A stretch of 38,119 nucleotides of DNA from an uncultured SAR86 cluster bacterium. GTDB taxonomy: Bacteria > Pseudomonadota > Gammaproteobacteria > Magnimaribacterales > D2472. Numbering within the stretch: the stretch's first letter is position 1; each line of letters opens with the position of its first letter. The stretch spans positions 1 through 38,119 of the forward strand of contig CABXUO010000011.1 of NCBI GenBank assembly GCA_902515455.1. The letters run 5' to 3'. Shown piece after piece: positions 7,398-15,429 of the stretch. The notes beneath the pieces were generated by a model that had not been told where the DNA came from, did not search any database, and saw only the letters and a list, made by a program, of their open reading frames with translations. A program made the position numbers and the translations under genes.

Positions 7398-8406
7398 AAT
7401 TCAATAAATGCCGCATAACTTCTTTAACGACAGCTGGAGATACTGCATTACCTGCTAGTTTGTATAACTGAGTGTCAGATAAGCCAGTATTTACAATTCT
7501 CTTCGAAGTATTCTTTTTGAATCCTTGTATCAGTAATGCTTCATAGGGAGTAATTCTTCTGATTCTATTTTTTGACCCACTCTTTATATATTCATCGCTG
7601 TAATAATTATCTTGAGATGCTCTGTGCATTTTATGCATGGTATATGTTAGTGGTCGAGCAGGATCCATATTAATTTGAGATTTGTATTTATATCCGCCTG
7701 TACCATCTGAAAGGATAGTTTTTTTTATTTTTTCACTTAAATAATATTTACTATCAACATCCATTGATAACAATCCTTTAACGCTTTTAATCCTTCTTCT
7801 ATGTATGGGAATTTTAGGTGGAGGTGTGTTTGGATTAATGTTTATATTATTGCCATCTAATTCACCCACTATAAAGACTCTTCTTCGTGTTTGAGGTACC
7901 CCATAATCTGCTGCATTTAATAACCAGTAAGTTGACTGGTAACCCATTCGTTCAAGTGATTTCATTATGTAGCTCATCACTTCACCATTTTGAATGTTCA
8001 TCAAGCCTCTTACGTTTTCAAGAATAAAATATTGAGGTTTTTTTGCCTTTAAAATCATTTCTATGTTGAAAAAAAGCACTCCACGATCATCTCCAAAACC
8101 TTTACCTTTTCCCATTGAGCTAAATGGTTGACAGGGAAATCCTCCAAATAAAATATCAAAATCTGGAAGTATATTATCAATATCAGATTTCTTTTTTGAT
8201 GACAAAATTGTAGAACTCAACTCACCAGTAATATTGTTAACATCATCAAACTCTATAATTGCTTGATCTTTATATGCTGAGCGATAAGCTATTCTTGATT
8301 TTTCGTCGAAATCACAAAAAGCGACTGCTTGAAAGTTCTCTTTTAAAAGATTCTTTGCACCCTCATGAAAGCCACCAATGCCAGAAAATAAATCGAAAGC
8401 TTTCAT
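7387..8406 (-). CDS. DNA (cytosine-5)-methyltransferase, restriction-modification type (first of pair)
   Basis: 339 residues, a complete m5C methyltransferase that transfers methyl from S-adenosylmethionine to cytosine in a specific DNA site. Motif I 'DLFSGIGGF' (5-13) binds the cofactor; motif IV 'GGFPCQPFS' carries the catalytic C92; motif VI 'ENVRG' at 130; motif VIII 'QTRRRVFIVG' at 172; the target-recognition region spans about 185-290; motif IX 'ITPYEALLIQGF' and motif X 'LAGNAVS' follow. The ATG overlaps the stop of the second methyltransferase gene by four bases (ATGA). The gene ends inside the convergent 6711 gene, a likely edge of the acquired segment. Sequence specificity cannot be read from this window. 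Confidence 0.95.
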   Translation of the reverse strand: MKAFDLFSGIGGFHEGAKNLLKENFQAVAFCDFDEKSRIAYRSAYKDQAIIEFDDVNNITGELSSTILSSKKKSDIDNILPDFDILFGGFPCQPFSSMGKGKGFGDDRGVLFFNIEMILKAKKPQYFILENVRGLMNIQNGEVMSYIMKSLERMGYQSTYWLLNAADYGVPQTRRRVFIVGELDGNNININPNTPPPKIPIHRRRIKSVKGLLSMDVDSKYYLSEKIKKTILSDGTGGYKYKSQINMDPARPLTYTMHKMHRASQDNYYSDEYIKSGSKNRIRRITPYEALLIQGFKKNTSKRIVNTGLSDTQLYKLAGNAVSPAVVKEVMRHLLNFKS

Positions 8407-9542
8407 AATACTTTTAAAATAGCCTTACCAATTTTTTCTGCTAACAGCGGGGGAACAGCATTCCCAATTTGCTCGTACCATTTAGTATAGGGCCCAATGA
8501 ATTCAAAATTGTCTGGAAATGATTGAACCCTTGCAGCCTCCCTAGGTGTTAAGCCTCTAGCCTGTGTTGGATGAATATACATGTTGCAATCAAATGCCAT
8601 GTGCGCGGTTATTGTTTTGCAAACCTTATTGCTGTCTAATTTAAAATATTTATCTTTAAAAATATGATCCCTAGATTTGTAGGGCATCAGATGTCTTATT
8701 GATTGGTGCAGAGAATTTTCTCCTTGTGGTAGTAATCCAAAAATCTTTATATCTCGTTCATTGTTATACCTAGCAAGATGATTAAAAACAGCATTAGAGT
8801 TTCTTCTTCTATTTATATTTTTTATATATTCATTTTGTTTGTTGTTATAAGTATCATCTTTTCTAAAGCCATGTTTGTTTGATTCAAGGTCTGTTCTATT
8901 TTTAATGGTCTTAGCCTTAAGATTTCTTAGCCCAAATAAAGCATCTTTTAATAAGTATTCATTAGAAGTATCTGAATTCTGTTTTAGTATTTCTTTTATT
9001 TCAGTGATTTTATCTAAGTAAATTTTCTTATTTACATTACTTTTAACTTTAAAAAAAATAAAAAAAGCTCTTTTCCTATGCTGCGGGATACCAAAATCTT
9101 TTGCATTTAATAACAGGTAATCTCCCTCATACCCAATTGAAGAAAATTCATTTTTTATCGAGGATGAAGCTTTGGTAATGCCTTGCACATTCTCCATTAA
9201 AACAATTCTTGGTTGAATAAAATTTACAGCTCCTAAAAATGATTTATATAACTTATTTCTTGGATCATCAGAAAGTCTTTGTCTATTTGCATTGCTAAAG
9301 CCTTGGCAGGGAGGTCCACCCGCAATAAGATCAGTATTATTTTTATATTGCAAAAATTCATGCCAATTATTCTTTTCGATATTTAAAATATCATCGACAA
9401 GATATTCAGCGTTATTAAAATTTCTTAAATAGGTTTCACAAGCATAGGTCTTAAAGTCTGTAGCTAACTCAACATCAAAACCAGCGTACTTAAGGCCGAG
9501 AGATAATCCGCCGCATCCTGCAAAAAGGTCAATTGATTTCAA
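8403..9542 (-). CDS. DNA (cytosine-5)-methyltransferase (second of pair)
   Basis: 379 residues, also complete: motif I 'DLFAGCGGLSLG' (5-16), motif IV 'GGPPCQGFS' with catalytic C79, motif VI 'ENVQG' at 117, motif VIII 'QHRKRAFFI' at 154, a target-recognition region from about 170 to 320, motif IX 'GLTPREAARVQSFPDNFEF' and motif X 'IGNAVPP'. It differs strongly from its neighbour, notably in the recognition region and in the PPC/FPC motif, so it is not a recent duplicate. Two m5C enzymes beside one nuclease often serve an asymmetric site, each methylating one strand (as in BbvCI-like systems). The gene starts eight bases after the nuclease stop. Confidence 0.95.
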   Translation of the reverse strand: MKSIDLFAGCGGLSLGLKYAGFDVELATDFKTYACETYLRNFNNAEYLVDDILNIEKNNWHEFLQYKNNTDLIAGGPPCQGFSNANRQRLSDDPRNKLYKSFLGAVNFIQPRIVLMENVQGITKASSSIKNEFSSIGYEGDYLLLNAKDFGIPQHRKRAFFIFFKVKSNVNKKIYLDKITEIKEILKQNSDTSNEYLLKDALFGLRNLKAKTIKNRTDLESNKHGFRKDDTYNNKQNEYIKNINRRRNSNAVFNHLARYNNERDIKIFGLLPQGENSLHQSIRHLMPYKSRDHIFKDKYFKLDSNKVCKTITAHMAFDCNMYIHPTQARGLTPREAARVQSFPDNFEFIGPYTKWYEQIGNAVPPLLAEKIGKAILKVL

Positions 9543-9550
9543 TTAATTAA

Positions 9551-10498
9551 TTATAGTGTTATCTTCTTACGTTTCCCGATTTTAAAATCAAAAGACATAG
9601 GTTGTAATTTAGATTTTTTAAATATCTTATTAATATCTTCTTCAAAATACATATCATCAATATGTGCAACTTTTCCATTTTTTGCTACCCATTTTTTATT
9701 AATTAAATTTGTCTTAATATTATTAACAATTGATAAAACGACCTTTGTATTTTTTCTGTGTTTGGGCGGGTATTCACCACGACTATGAAGTATTTCATTT
9801 CTTGTTAAGCGGATTTTATTTCCCATTCCTTTAGTTCCTTTTACCTCAACCCTAAGCTCAGTCTCATGATCATTGCACAAAATATCATATGGCTTACCCA
9901 GTCGTTTAAAATTTTTAAATTTTTTAGATCTTAAATACTTTTCTGTAACATCCTCAGCATGTTTCTCTATAGCCTTATTTTCACCACTTATGCTTCTTCC
10001 AGATCTCTTTCTACTAGATTTTATCTGAGTTAAATGAAGTTTTTTTTTAATAGCAATAGCTTTTTTTGATGCTCCAAATTCATATTTAATAAATTGAGCG
10101 CCTCTTTCAAGATGTTTAAAGCTATTACTATTTTTATATACATAAAAATAAAAATCATATTCATCATCATCAACAGGGCGAATAATAGCCACACAGCCTG
10201 CTCGTAGATTCTTTTCTTTGTATATCGGATGCCATCTATAAATTTGAATATGTGGATTATCCTTTCTTTGACCAGTTGCCTGCCAAGATGGATTTATTTC
10301 CCCATCATCAATATGCACATCATCAAGAAAAAATTTGGTTTTAAAAGATAATTGATTGCCTTGGATGCATGGTTTATTAAAAAAGGCTTCGTATTCATGA
10401 ACATCATTTTTAGTTACTATGGCTAAACCAGATTGGTTGCTTCTTGATCTTTTGGGCAATTCCGAGCCATACAAAACTTTTGCTAAGACAATCTCCAT
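9551..10498 (-). CDS. Type II restriction endonuclease with NO VEIN/DUF3883-like nuclease domain
   Basis: 315 residues. The C-terminal half (about 173-262) follows the DUF3883 / 'protein NO VEIN C-terminal' pattern: 'ENKAIEKHA..V...Y', 'KPYDILC' (D205), 'LRVEVKGT' (E218, K220) and 'IRLTRNEI.H'. The D...ExK triad is that of PD-(D/E)xK nucleases. The N-terminal 150 residues are unrecognised, rich in aromatic and acidic residues, and probably carry DNA recognition. It is first in a three-gene operon with two cytosine methyltransferases, which makes it the cognate restriction enzyme. The segment is visibly AT-richer than the sigma module (10 G+C in bases 9601-9660 against 29 in 6241-6300), consistent with transfer. 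No controller protein gene is seen. Confidence 0.8.
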   Translation of the reverse strand: MEIVLAKVLYGSELPKRSRSNQSGLAIVTKNDVHEYEAFFNKPCIQGNQLSFKTKFFLDDVHIDDGEINPSWQATGQRKDNPHIQIYRWHPIYKEKNLRAGCVAIIRPVDDDEYDFYFYVYKNSNSFKHLERGAQFIKYEFGASKKAIAIKKKLHLTQIKSSRKRSGRSISGENKAIEKHAEDVTEKYLRSKKFKNFKRLGKPYDILCNDHETELRVEVKGTKGMGNKIRLTRNEILHSRGEYPPKHRKNTKVVLSIVNNIKTNLINKKWVAKNGKVAHIDDMYFEEDINKIFKKSKLQPMSFDFKIGKRKKITL

Positions 10499-10552
10499 AG
10501 GTACGATTTTAGCACATGAATTAATTCATCTATTTTAGTATCAGGTATTATT

Positions 10553-11062
10553 TTATGACGACAAAAAACTAAGCAGTCCAAATGAAATTAGGATTAGCCC
10601 ACATACATAGGATATACAAGCAACTGTTATAGCAATGAGTAAAGACATAGTAAGATTTTTTTCTTTATTGAGTTTTAAATAGGCTGCATATCCTAACCAA
10701 ATCGAAGCGACTCCAAGCAGGCCAAATAATCTCGCAATAAAAAAGGACCCAATAAGCAAACTCCAGAGAACCCATTCCTCTATTAATTCTCTTTTCTTTA
10801 TCCTTTCTTCTAGCTTTAAAGCCTCTTTTCTTTTTTCTTGAAGATTATGTTTGAGATTTGCTTGTTCATTCTCTTTTGTAGCCCTTTCTATGTCTTTAGC
10901 ATTCAATTTCTTGACTCTAAGCTCAATGTATTTATATCTAGTTTTCTCGGAATCACCCTGTGATAAGACTTCTGCTTTGGTCCATAAAGCTTTATCTGTA
11001 TATTTTCTAGGGTTCCCATCAAGCTCATCGGCAACCCTTTGATAATATTTTTCATCACTCAC
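10553..11062 (-). CDS. Small membrane protein with N-terminal charged/coiled-coil region
   Basis: 169 residues. The N-terminus (1-60) has the 'Y.RVADEL......ALW.KA......D..K....YIELRVKKL' arrangement common in small gammaproteobacterial membrane proteins, with repeat-like helices. Residues 60-95 are Glu/Lys/Arg-rich coiled coil. Three hydrophobic segments follow at about 97-112, 113-128 and 138-165. No enzymatic motif is visible. It lies between the EVE-GIY-YIG gene and the restriction enzyme on the same strand, with gaps of 54 and 81 bases. I cannot say whether it belongs to either system; it may be a cargo gene. Confidence 0.7.
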   Translation of the reverse strand: MSDEKYYQRVADELDGNPRKYTDKALWTKAEVLSQGDSEKTRYKYIELRVKKLNAKDIERATKENEQANLKHNLQEKRKEALKLEERIKKRELIEEWVLWSLLIGSFFIARLFGLLGVASIWLGYAAYLKLNKEKNLTMSLLIAITVACISYVCGLILISFGLLSFLSS

Positions 11063-11143
11063 TTAATAACAACTCCTAGCCAGCAAATTAGGCTCAATAT
11101 AGGCCTATAAGAAAATTTTGAACATATAACTAACATGGAGGCT

Positions 11144-12007
11144 TTATTTGATCAGTCTCTGATTTTCACCAGTATAGTTAATGGAAAACCAATTATCCTT
11201 ACTCTCAATTGCTTTTTTAGATTCAACAATATACTTTGATTCCGTATCATTTATTTCACCTTTAGTAATATTAGTTAAATTTTTAATAATCCTTTTCGTG
11301 AAAATATCTTTTCCATAGAGTCTTTGAAAATGATAAATAACTAAAGATGAGCCATAGTATGAGTCCTCGCACTTTAAATCTTGTCCTACATAAATCATAT
11401 TTTTCCCATCAATAGAAAAAGTAACTTCATATATTTGGGCTTTATGAATAGGAGTATCACGAGGAATGCCTCGCCTGGTATGTTCATCACTTACAACACC
11501 TTCTTCCCAACAAATCTCTAATTTAGATAAAAATTCTGGCATCAATTGGTAATCTTCAAGATATGCCCCTGACTGAAAGTTTTTTGCCAATCTTGGAGAC
11601 CCATCTTTTAGAAGAAAGTCTGATGATTTATAAGCAATGCTTAAATCTTTCACTTGCTCTAGTGCATAAACATACTTGAAGTTTAGGCCATCATCTGTAG
11701 ACGACCAAAAGTATTCTGCTAGTTGCTCATTGATAAAAACTGCTCCTGCTTTGGCTTTAAGATGAAAAGAATTTTCACCGTAAAAGATAATATCATCACC
11801 AGTTTCTATGCCCCTAGTTTTAGCAAGAGTTGCTTCAGTGTCCCCCCAGAAATTAAAATCAGTTGCTCCATCCTTAGTAAGCATTTGTACTTGGTGTGGA
11901 GTTAAAAAGTCTCTAATCTCGTCAATTGGGACATTTTGAAGCACTGTTCTATCCCAATGATCTTTTACACTTCTTCTTGCTAACCTTGCACATCTTACGT
12001 GAATCAT
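11144..12007 (-). CDS. EVE/PUA-like domain fused to a GIY-YIG nuclease (candidate modification-dependent restriction enzyme)
   Basis: 287 residues in two parts. Residues about 15-125 have the features of an EVE/PUA-type base-reading domain: 'W..T' near 18-21, 'FWGDT', 'IETGDDIIFYG', a 'AGAVF' strand and an aromatic-rich end. Residues about 190-282 follow the GIY-YIG nuclease plan: 'IYEVTF' (Y193), 'IYVGQD' (Y206), 'YYGSS', 'YGKDIFTKRI', a conserved Glu in 'NDTESKYI' (E256) and 'INYTGE' (N277) near the end. EVE-type readers joined to nucleases are known in enzymes that cut modified DNA. The start codon overlaps the MazG-like stop by four bases, so the two are translationally coupled. The domain calls are by eye; the restriction role is inferred. 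Confidence 0.65.
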   Translation of the reverse strand: MIHVRCARLARRSVKDHWDRTVLQNVPIDEIRDFLTPHQVQMLTKDGATDFNFWGDTEATLAKTRGIETGDDIIFYGENSFHLKAKAGAVFINEQLAEYFWSSTDDGLNFKYVYALEQVKDLSIAYKSSDFLLKDGSPRLAKNFQSGAYLEDYQLMPEFLSKLEICWEEGVVSDEHTRRGIPRDTPIHKAQIYEVTFSIDGKNMIYVGQDLKCEDSYYGSSLVIYHFQRLYGKDIFTKRIIKNLTNITKGEINDTESKYIVESKKAIESKDNWFSINYTGENQRLIK

Positions 12008-12348
12008 TTGTTATATTTTTTAGAAATACCTTTAAATTTTTCTACGGGATACTTAGCAGCATTCTCATCTATCTTATTTAATGCTGCTTTTTCTATATCT
12101 ATTTCGAGCATATCTATTAGCTTTAATAGGTAATTAAAAATATCTGCAATCTCTTTTTCTATTTGAAGTTTTATATTAGGGTCTTTTATTTCATCAAGAC
12201 CGCCTGAATTTGACCATTGAAAAATTTCAACTAGCTCGGCAACCTCAACAGAAAGTGCCATTGTTATATTTTTGGGGCTATGAAATTGCTCCCAGTCTCT
12301 ATCTTCAGCAAACTTTTTTAAGCGTGATTGGATTAATTTAAGGTCCAT
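12004..12348 (-). CDS. MazG-like nucleotide pyrophosphohydrolase
   Basis: 114 residues, the length of single-domain MazG/dCTPase-type (RS21-C6-like) enzymes that cleave dNTPs to dNMP and pyrophosphate. Visible: 'SPKNITMALSVEVAELVEIFQW' read in parts as SPKN, then EVAE (E35, E38), 'EKEIADIFNYLLKL' with E66 and D69, and 'KYP' near residue 100. The ExxE...ExxD metal-binding set is complete. In SAR86-type genomes such a gene would be ordinary housekeeping, but here the last four bases overlap the EVE-GIY-YIG gene, linking pool sanitation with DNA cutting. It follows the lipoprotein gene after 50 bases. Confidence 0.85.
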   Translation of the reverse strand: MDLKLIQSRLKKFAEDRDWEQFHSPKNITMALSVEVAELVEIFQWSNSGGLDEIKDPNIKLQIEKEIADIFNYLLKLIDMLEIDIEKAALNKIDENAAKYPVEKFKGISKKYNK

Positions 12349-12398
12349 ATTGTTATGTTATTCCAATTCCAAAAATCATCAATGCAAGGGCCATATTT

Positions 12399-12851
12399 TT
12401 ATATCCCCACATCCATTTTTTTGCATTGAAGGATATCTTGATAAGTCTCCCCTGGTGTTTCTTTGAGTTCACCCTCATATTCAACAATAGATGATCTTTT
12501 GCCATCGATCTTTAGCGTTAAAAAATATCTATCAACCTCAGCATTCCAATATGCCTTGTATACAATTTCAGCATTTGGGTATTCTTTTTGCTTAGCCGAA
12601 AACTCATAATTAAATTTAAATAGGTTATCTGTTGACGAGACATTAGAGTAAACAATATCGAATAACTCCCATTCAGCCATAAAAGCGTTTCCAAATTGGA
12701 CCATGACAAAGTCTTTGTCCGTATCTGTCATGACATATATTTTGTCGGCTTTTTGAAAGTCTTGTTCACACGCTAAATAGGAAATGGAGTCCAATGGTTT
12801 ATTGCAACCAACAATTACTAAGATCGTTAATGCAAGAATGATGAGTTTCAT
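12399..12851 (-). CDS. Small lipoprotein, hypothetical
   Basis: 150 residues. The N-terminus 'MKLIILALTILVIVGC' is a lipoprotein signal with Cys16 as the lipid-attached residue, so the protein should be membrane-anchored and face the periplasm. The mature part has alternating strands, three further Cys (one near the start, one near the end) and many Tyr/Phe, like a small beta-rich domain. I recognise no family. The ATG lies inside the last codon of the DnaG-type zinc-finger gene (four-base overlap), which makes them an unusual coupled pair. Confidence 0.75.
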   Translation of the reverse strand: MKLIILALTILVIVGCNKPLDSISYLACEQDFQKADKIYVMTDTDKDFVMVQFGNAFMAEWELFDIVYSNVSSTDNLFKFNYEFSAKQKEYPNAEIVYKAYWNAEVDRYFLTLKIDGKRSSIVEYEGELKETPGETYQDILQCKKMDVGI

Positions 12852-13057
12852 AAAGAAGTCTTGCCCTCATAATTTTTATAAAACTCTTCAAGTCCCCCAT
12901 GTGCACCACATTTAAGACATGTATAAGTTTGCTTCTCAGGGTCAATTAATAAGGTGTAAAAGTCTTCAGAATTTATATGAAATGGACAAATAGATTTAAA
13001 TTTATTGCCATTTTCCTCAAGAGTTAGTCTATCGCCAATAAGTTTAACTATGTCCAT
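12848..13057 (-). CDS. Stand-alone DnaG/CHC2-type zinc finger
   Basis: 69 residues. It matches only the N-terminal zinc-binding domain of DnaG primase: 'IVKLIGDRL.LE..G..FK..CPFH' followed by 'DPEKQTYTCLKCGAHGG'. The four ligands C24, H27, C47 and C50 are all present, and the length matches the isolated domain (the full primase is about 600 residues). The RNA-polymerase (TOPRIM) part is absent here. It could bind single-stranded DNA, be a remnant of a phage or plasmid primase, or act as an interfering mini-primase. It is the first gene of the minus-strand run, transcribed from the 13058-13137 intergenic region. Confidence 0.75.
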   Translation of the reverse strand: MDIVKLIGDRLTLEENGNKFKSICPFHINSEDFYTLLIDPEKQTYTCLKCGAHGGLEEFYKNYEGKTSL

Positions 13058-13137
13058 AATCCTAGTGATAAAAATTTCATTATTTAATAATAAACTGTTT
13101 TTTTTGTATTTTGGGGGTTTAAATTAATACTGTATAT

Positions 13138-14154
13138 ATGTATACTATTTTGCTGACCGAGAGAAATATATTGTTTACAGAACCGCCGACAAACCTTAAT
13201 AATTACCTAGTTTCCAACACTTACTTAGAATACGCAGCATTTCTTTTATCTGATATTGAATATTTTATGCTGTATACAGATATTCCAACCAAAGCCTCTA
13301 AATTTTCACAGATCGAAAAACGTTTTCAAGAAATTCAAAATTTAATTCTTAAAAGTAGAGATCATTATCTCTCAAGTAACACTGCTTTTCATAAACCCTT
13401 TAAATTACATTTTGAATATTTAAATTGGTTTTATGATGTGACTATTAAAGAGTTTAACGAAACTTTTAAATTCCAAGATGAATCTGGAACATTTGAGCAA
13501 GATATGTTGGATGTAATTAAAACATCAATTAAATTTTATGATGCATTTCAGGCTTGCTTGCCAATGGACCACAATGAATTTTTTCTCTATGAATCAGCTA
13601 AATTTTCTTCTTTAGCATTTACAGATTGCTTTACAGCAGGGGAGAACATTCTTTCAGGTGATACTAAGCTTAGTATGGAGTACACTGAATCAGCTTTGGA
13701 CATGCTAGAAAGAGCTTATCAGGCAGTTGATAAAGACTCATATAGACGCCAAGAGTATGATGCATTAACCATCACATTGAATCCTCGTTACCAAAAGCAA
13801 TTTTCCTTCAAGCATTATCAAGACTTACACAAAATATATATAGCAAGTTGTTATCAGGAGAATGTTTTAATGAAGCAGTTATTTTTAGTTTCTTCATTAA
13901 ACATGGATGAGTCTACTTCAGAAGAAACTCTCGACAAAATAGGTGAAACCATAGAATTAATTTCTGACAAAATGCCTGATTTTGTTGCCACTCGCAATGA
14001 ATCAGCTCTTTTAATGATAAGGTCTAAGTTAATAACATCCGGTCAAGAGATTGATGATTTAGAGATGTTATTCCCGCCAAAGGAATTTTCAACCATCCTA
14101 AAATCAAATTCATATAACTATTTAGATAACTTGCCCGTAAAGGTTAATCATTGA
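13138..14154 (+). CDS. Unrecognised helical protein, first gene of OGFr-like cluster
   Basis: 338 residues, no signal peptide or membrane segment, almost wholly helical in pattern with many aromatic residues. Residues 170-260 contain spaced helices that could be TPR-like, but no repeat is clear. The ATG at 13138 has no Shine-Dalgarno; TAATAC at 13125-13130 at -10 distance would give a nearly leaderless mRNA. A TTG at 13169 preceded by GAGAG is a possible alternative start. It overlaps the OGFr-like gene by one base (TGATG), so the two are coupled. I do not recognise the family. Confidence 0.7.
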   Translation: MYTILLTERNILFTEPPTNLNNYLVSNTYLEYAAFLLSDIEYFMLYTDIPTKASKFSQIEKRFQEIQNLILKSRDHYLSSNTAFHKPFKLHFEYLNWFYDVTIKEFNETFKFQDESGTFEQDMLDVIKTSIKFYDAFQACLPMDHNEFFLYESAKFSSLAFTDCFTAGENILSGDTKLSMEYTESALDMLERAYQAVDKDSYRRQEYDALTITLNPRYQKQFSFKHYQDLHKIYIASCYQENVLMKQLFLVSSLNMDESTSEETLDKIGETIELISDKMPDFVATRNESALLMIRSKLITSGQEIDDLEMLFPPKEFSTILKSNSYNYLDNLPVKVNH

Positions 14155-14633
14155 TGGACATTTATAAGTTTTTGAAGGGTCTAGAGCCAGACAACAAAGG
14201 AAGACTGATCCACCAGATATGGGATTTCTCAGATACTGAAATTGAGGCCACTCATTACTTTATCCAAAAATTATTTCCATTAAATGAACGTAGCAGTATG
14301 AGTCTGAATAAATTTTACATAGAAGATCCTGCATTGATTGAACGGATACGTATGGATCCAATAATTACGAATAATTTTATGGCTTCGAAGAATTTTTTTT
14401 TAGGATTTCTAGCACGCAATGACCATTGGCAACGTTTCCATAATCATAATCAATTACGTATAACCAGAATTATCAAATCTCTTTTGTTATTTGTTTCTAG
14501 AGATGAGGCAGAATCCTTTTATAAAAATGTCTTATCTCTGATAAATTCTAATGCATCAATCCCTGCTAAGGCATATGAGCATTGGGATCATGCTCTAGGT
14601 TTCATCAATCATCTCAAGCAAAAACATAAATAG
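14154..14633 (+). CDS. Opioid-growth-factor-receptor (OGFr) conserved-domain protein
   Basis: 159 residues. The sequence follows the OGFr conserved region known mainly from animals and also present in bacteria: 'YKFLKGLEPDNKGR' near the N-terminus, 'LEATHYFIQKLFPLNERS' here seen as E31.THYFIQ.LFPL..RS, and 'NHNQLRITRIIKSL' at 97-110. The bacterial proteins have no known biochemical role. I place the start at ATG 14154, inside the TGATG stop-start overlap with the preceding gene, rather than the TTG at 14151. Next gene begins two bases after the stop. The domain assignment is confident; the role is unknown. Confidence 0.8.
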   Translation: MDIYKFLKGLEPDNKGRLIHQIWDFSDTEIEATHYFIQKLFPLNERSSMSLNKFYIEDPALIERIRMDPIITNNFMASKNFFLGFLARNDHWQRFHNHNQLRITRIIKSLLLFVSRDEAESFYKNVLSLINSNASIPAKAYEHWDHALGFINHLKQKHK

Positions 14634-14635
14634 TT

Positions 14636-15016
14636 ATGCAAATCTTCCAATTGGAATTTAAAAAAAAACAGCAAGTTCAATTGGACCTATTTGCATCTTA
14701 TATGCCACAAGATTTAATCGAAGAATATAAAATACAACTAAAGGCATATAAAAGAATTCAAAGAAGGCTTTATCGCATGCATCGTAATTTAGTAGAAATG
14801 AATCAAGAGCCTGATCTTAATCTACTAGATGAAAATGGGCTGGTAAATCTTGATGTTTATCGAATTGAAAAGCAATGGAAGCATTTAAAAAAACGCGTTA
14901 AACATACTCTCAACCATCTTAATGAAGAAAAAGAATTATTAGAGGAGTGGTTTCGAGCTTTTGCGCAGTTATTAGATTTAAAAAATAAGAAATATAATCC
15001 AATTGGGTATCATTAA
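14636..15016 (+). CDS. Small basic helical protein, unrecognised
   Basis: 126 residues, rich in Lys, Gln, Leu and Glu, with long helices that probably form a coiled-coil bundle (residues 25-55 and 80-112). Two separate 'QVQLDLF' and 'NGLVNLDVY' segments give short strands or turns. No signal peptide, membrane segment or catalytic motif. It is two bases after the OGFr-like gene and three before the Tat-signal gene, so it belongs to the same transcript. It could be a partner of the OGFr-like protein, but nothing in sequence shows this. Confidence 0.65.
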   Translation: MQIFQLEFKKKQQVQLDLFASYMPQDLIEEYKIQLKAYKRIQRRLYRMHRNLVEMNQEPDLNLLDENGLVNLDVYRIEKQWKHLKKRVKHTLNHLNEEKELLEEWFRAFAQLLDLKNKKYNPIGYH

Positions 15017-15019
15017 ATT

Positions 15020-15304
15020 ATGAAAAGAAGATATTTTATTCAAAGCACTGGGATTGTTGCATCAACTGCTGTGATAGTTCCCTCGACTATCTTTGCAGCA
15101 GATGCAGCCATTGAGTCTATTACCAAACACTCAAATGAATTTATTGAGTTCACATCTGAAACTGCCAGTAAGCTAAATGATTACGCTTTAGGAGGCATTT
15201 TACCGTCATTAATACCCTTGATGTTGTTTGCTTATACCCATGAGCTAATCTATGTGATGTTGTTTCTTTTTTTGCTTATTAGCTCTGGAATAGTCATTTT
15301 TTAA
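15020..15304 (+). CDS. Small Tat-like exported membrane protein
   Basis: 94 residues. The N-terminus 'KRRYFIQSTG' with the following hydrophobic stretch and 'IFAADA' is a twin-arginine (Tat)-like signal with an AxA-type cleavage point. The middle is polar and helical. The last 30 residues are hydrophobic and would anchor the protein in the membrane. No cofactor motif is visible, so use of Tat is unproven. Last gene of the 13138-15304 run. Confidence 0.55.
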   Translation: MKRRYFIQSTGIVASTAVIVPSTIFAADAAIESITKHSNEFIEFTSETASKLNDYALGGILPSLIPLMLFAYTHELIYVMLFLFLLISSGIVIF

Positions 15305-15390
15305 ACCTTGAATTTCAGTAAAAAATCACCATTTAAATAAGTGTAGCTTTAGAAATAACTTCCCTATTTCATTTCCCCTGCATACATCTA

Positions 15391-15412
15391 TTACACCTAA
15401 TTCCGGGTGTAA
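15391..15412. promoter_or_regulatory. Perfect 7-bp inverted repeat upstream of small gene, operator or terminator
   Basis: Arms TTACACC (15391-15397) and GGTGTAA (15406-15412) flank an 8-base loop. A T-run follows at once (15414-15419), so it could end the upstream transcript, and it lies 18 bases before the start at 15430, so it could instead be an operator or leader hairpin. Confidence 0.4.
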
Positions 15413-15429
15413 ATTTTTTGGAGAAAAAT

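Noticed and set aside
7387..9542. The two methyltransferases as a duplicated or frameshifted single gene
   Set aside because: Each carries a complete set of motifs I to X and they differ across the whole length.
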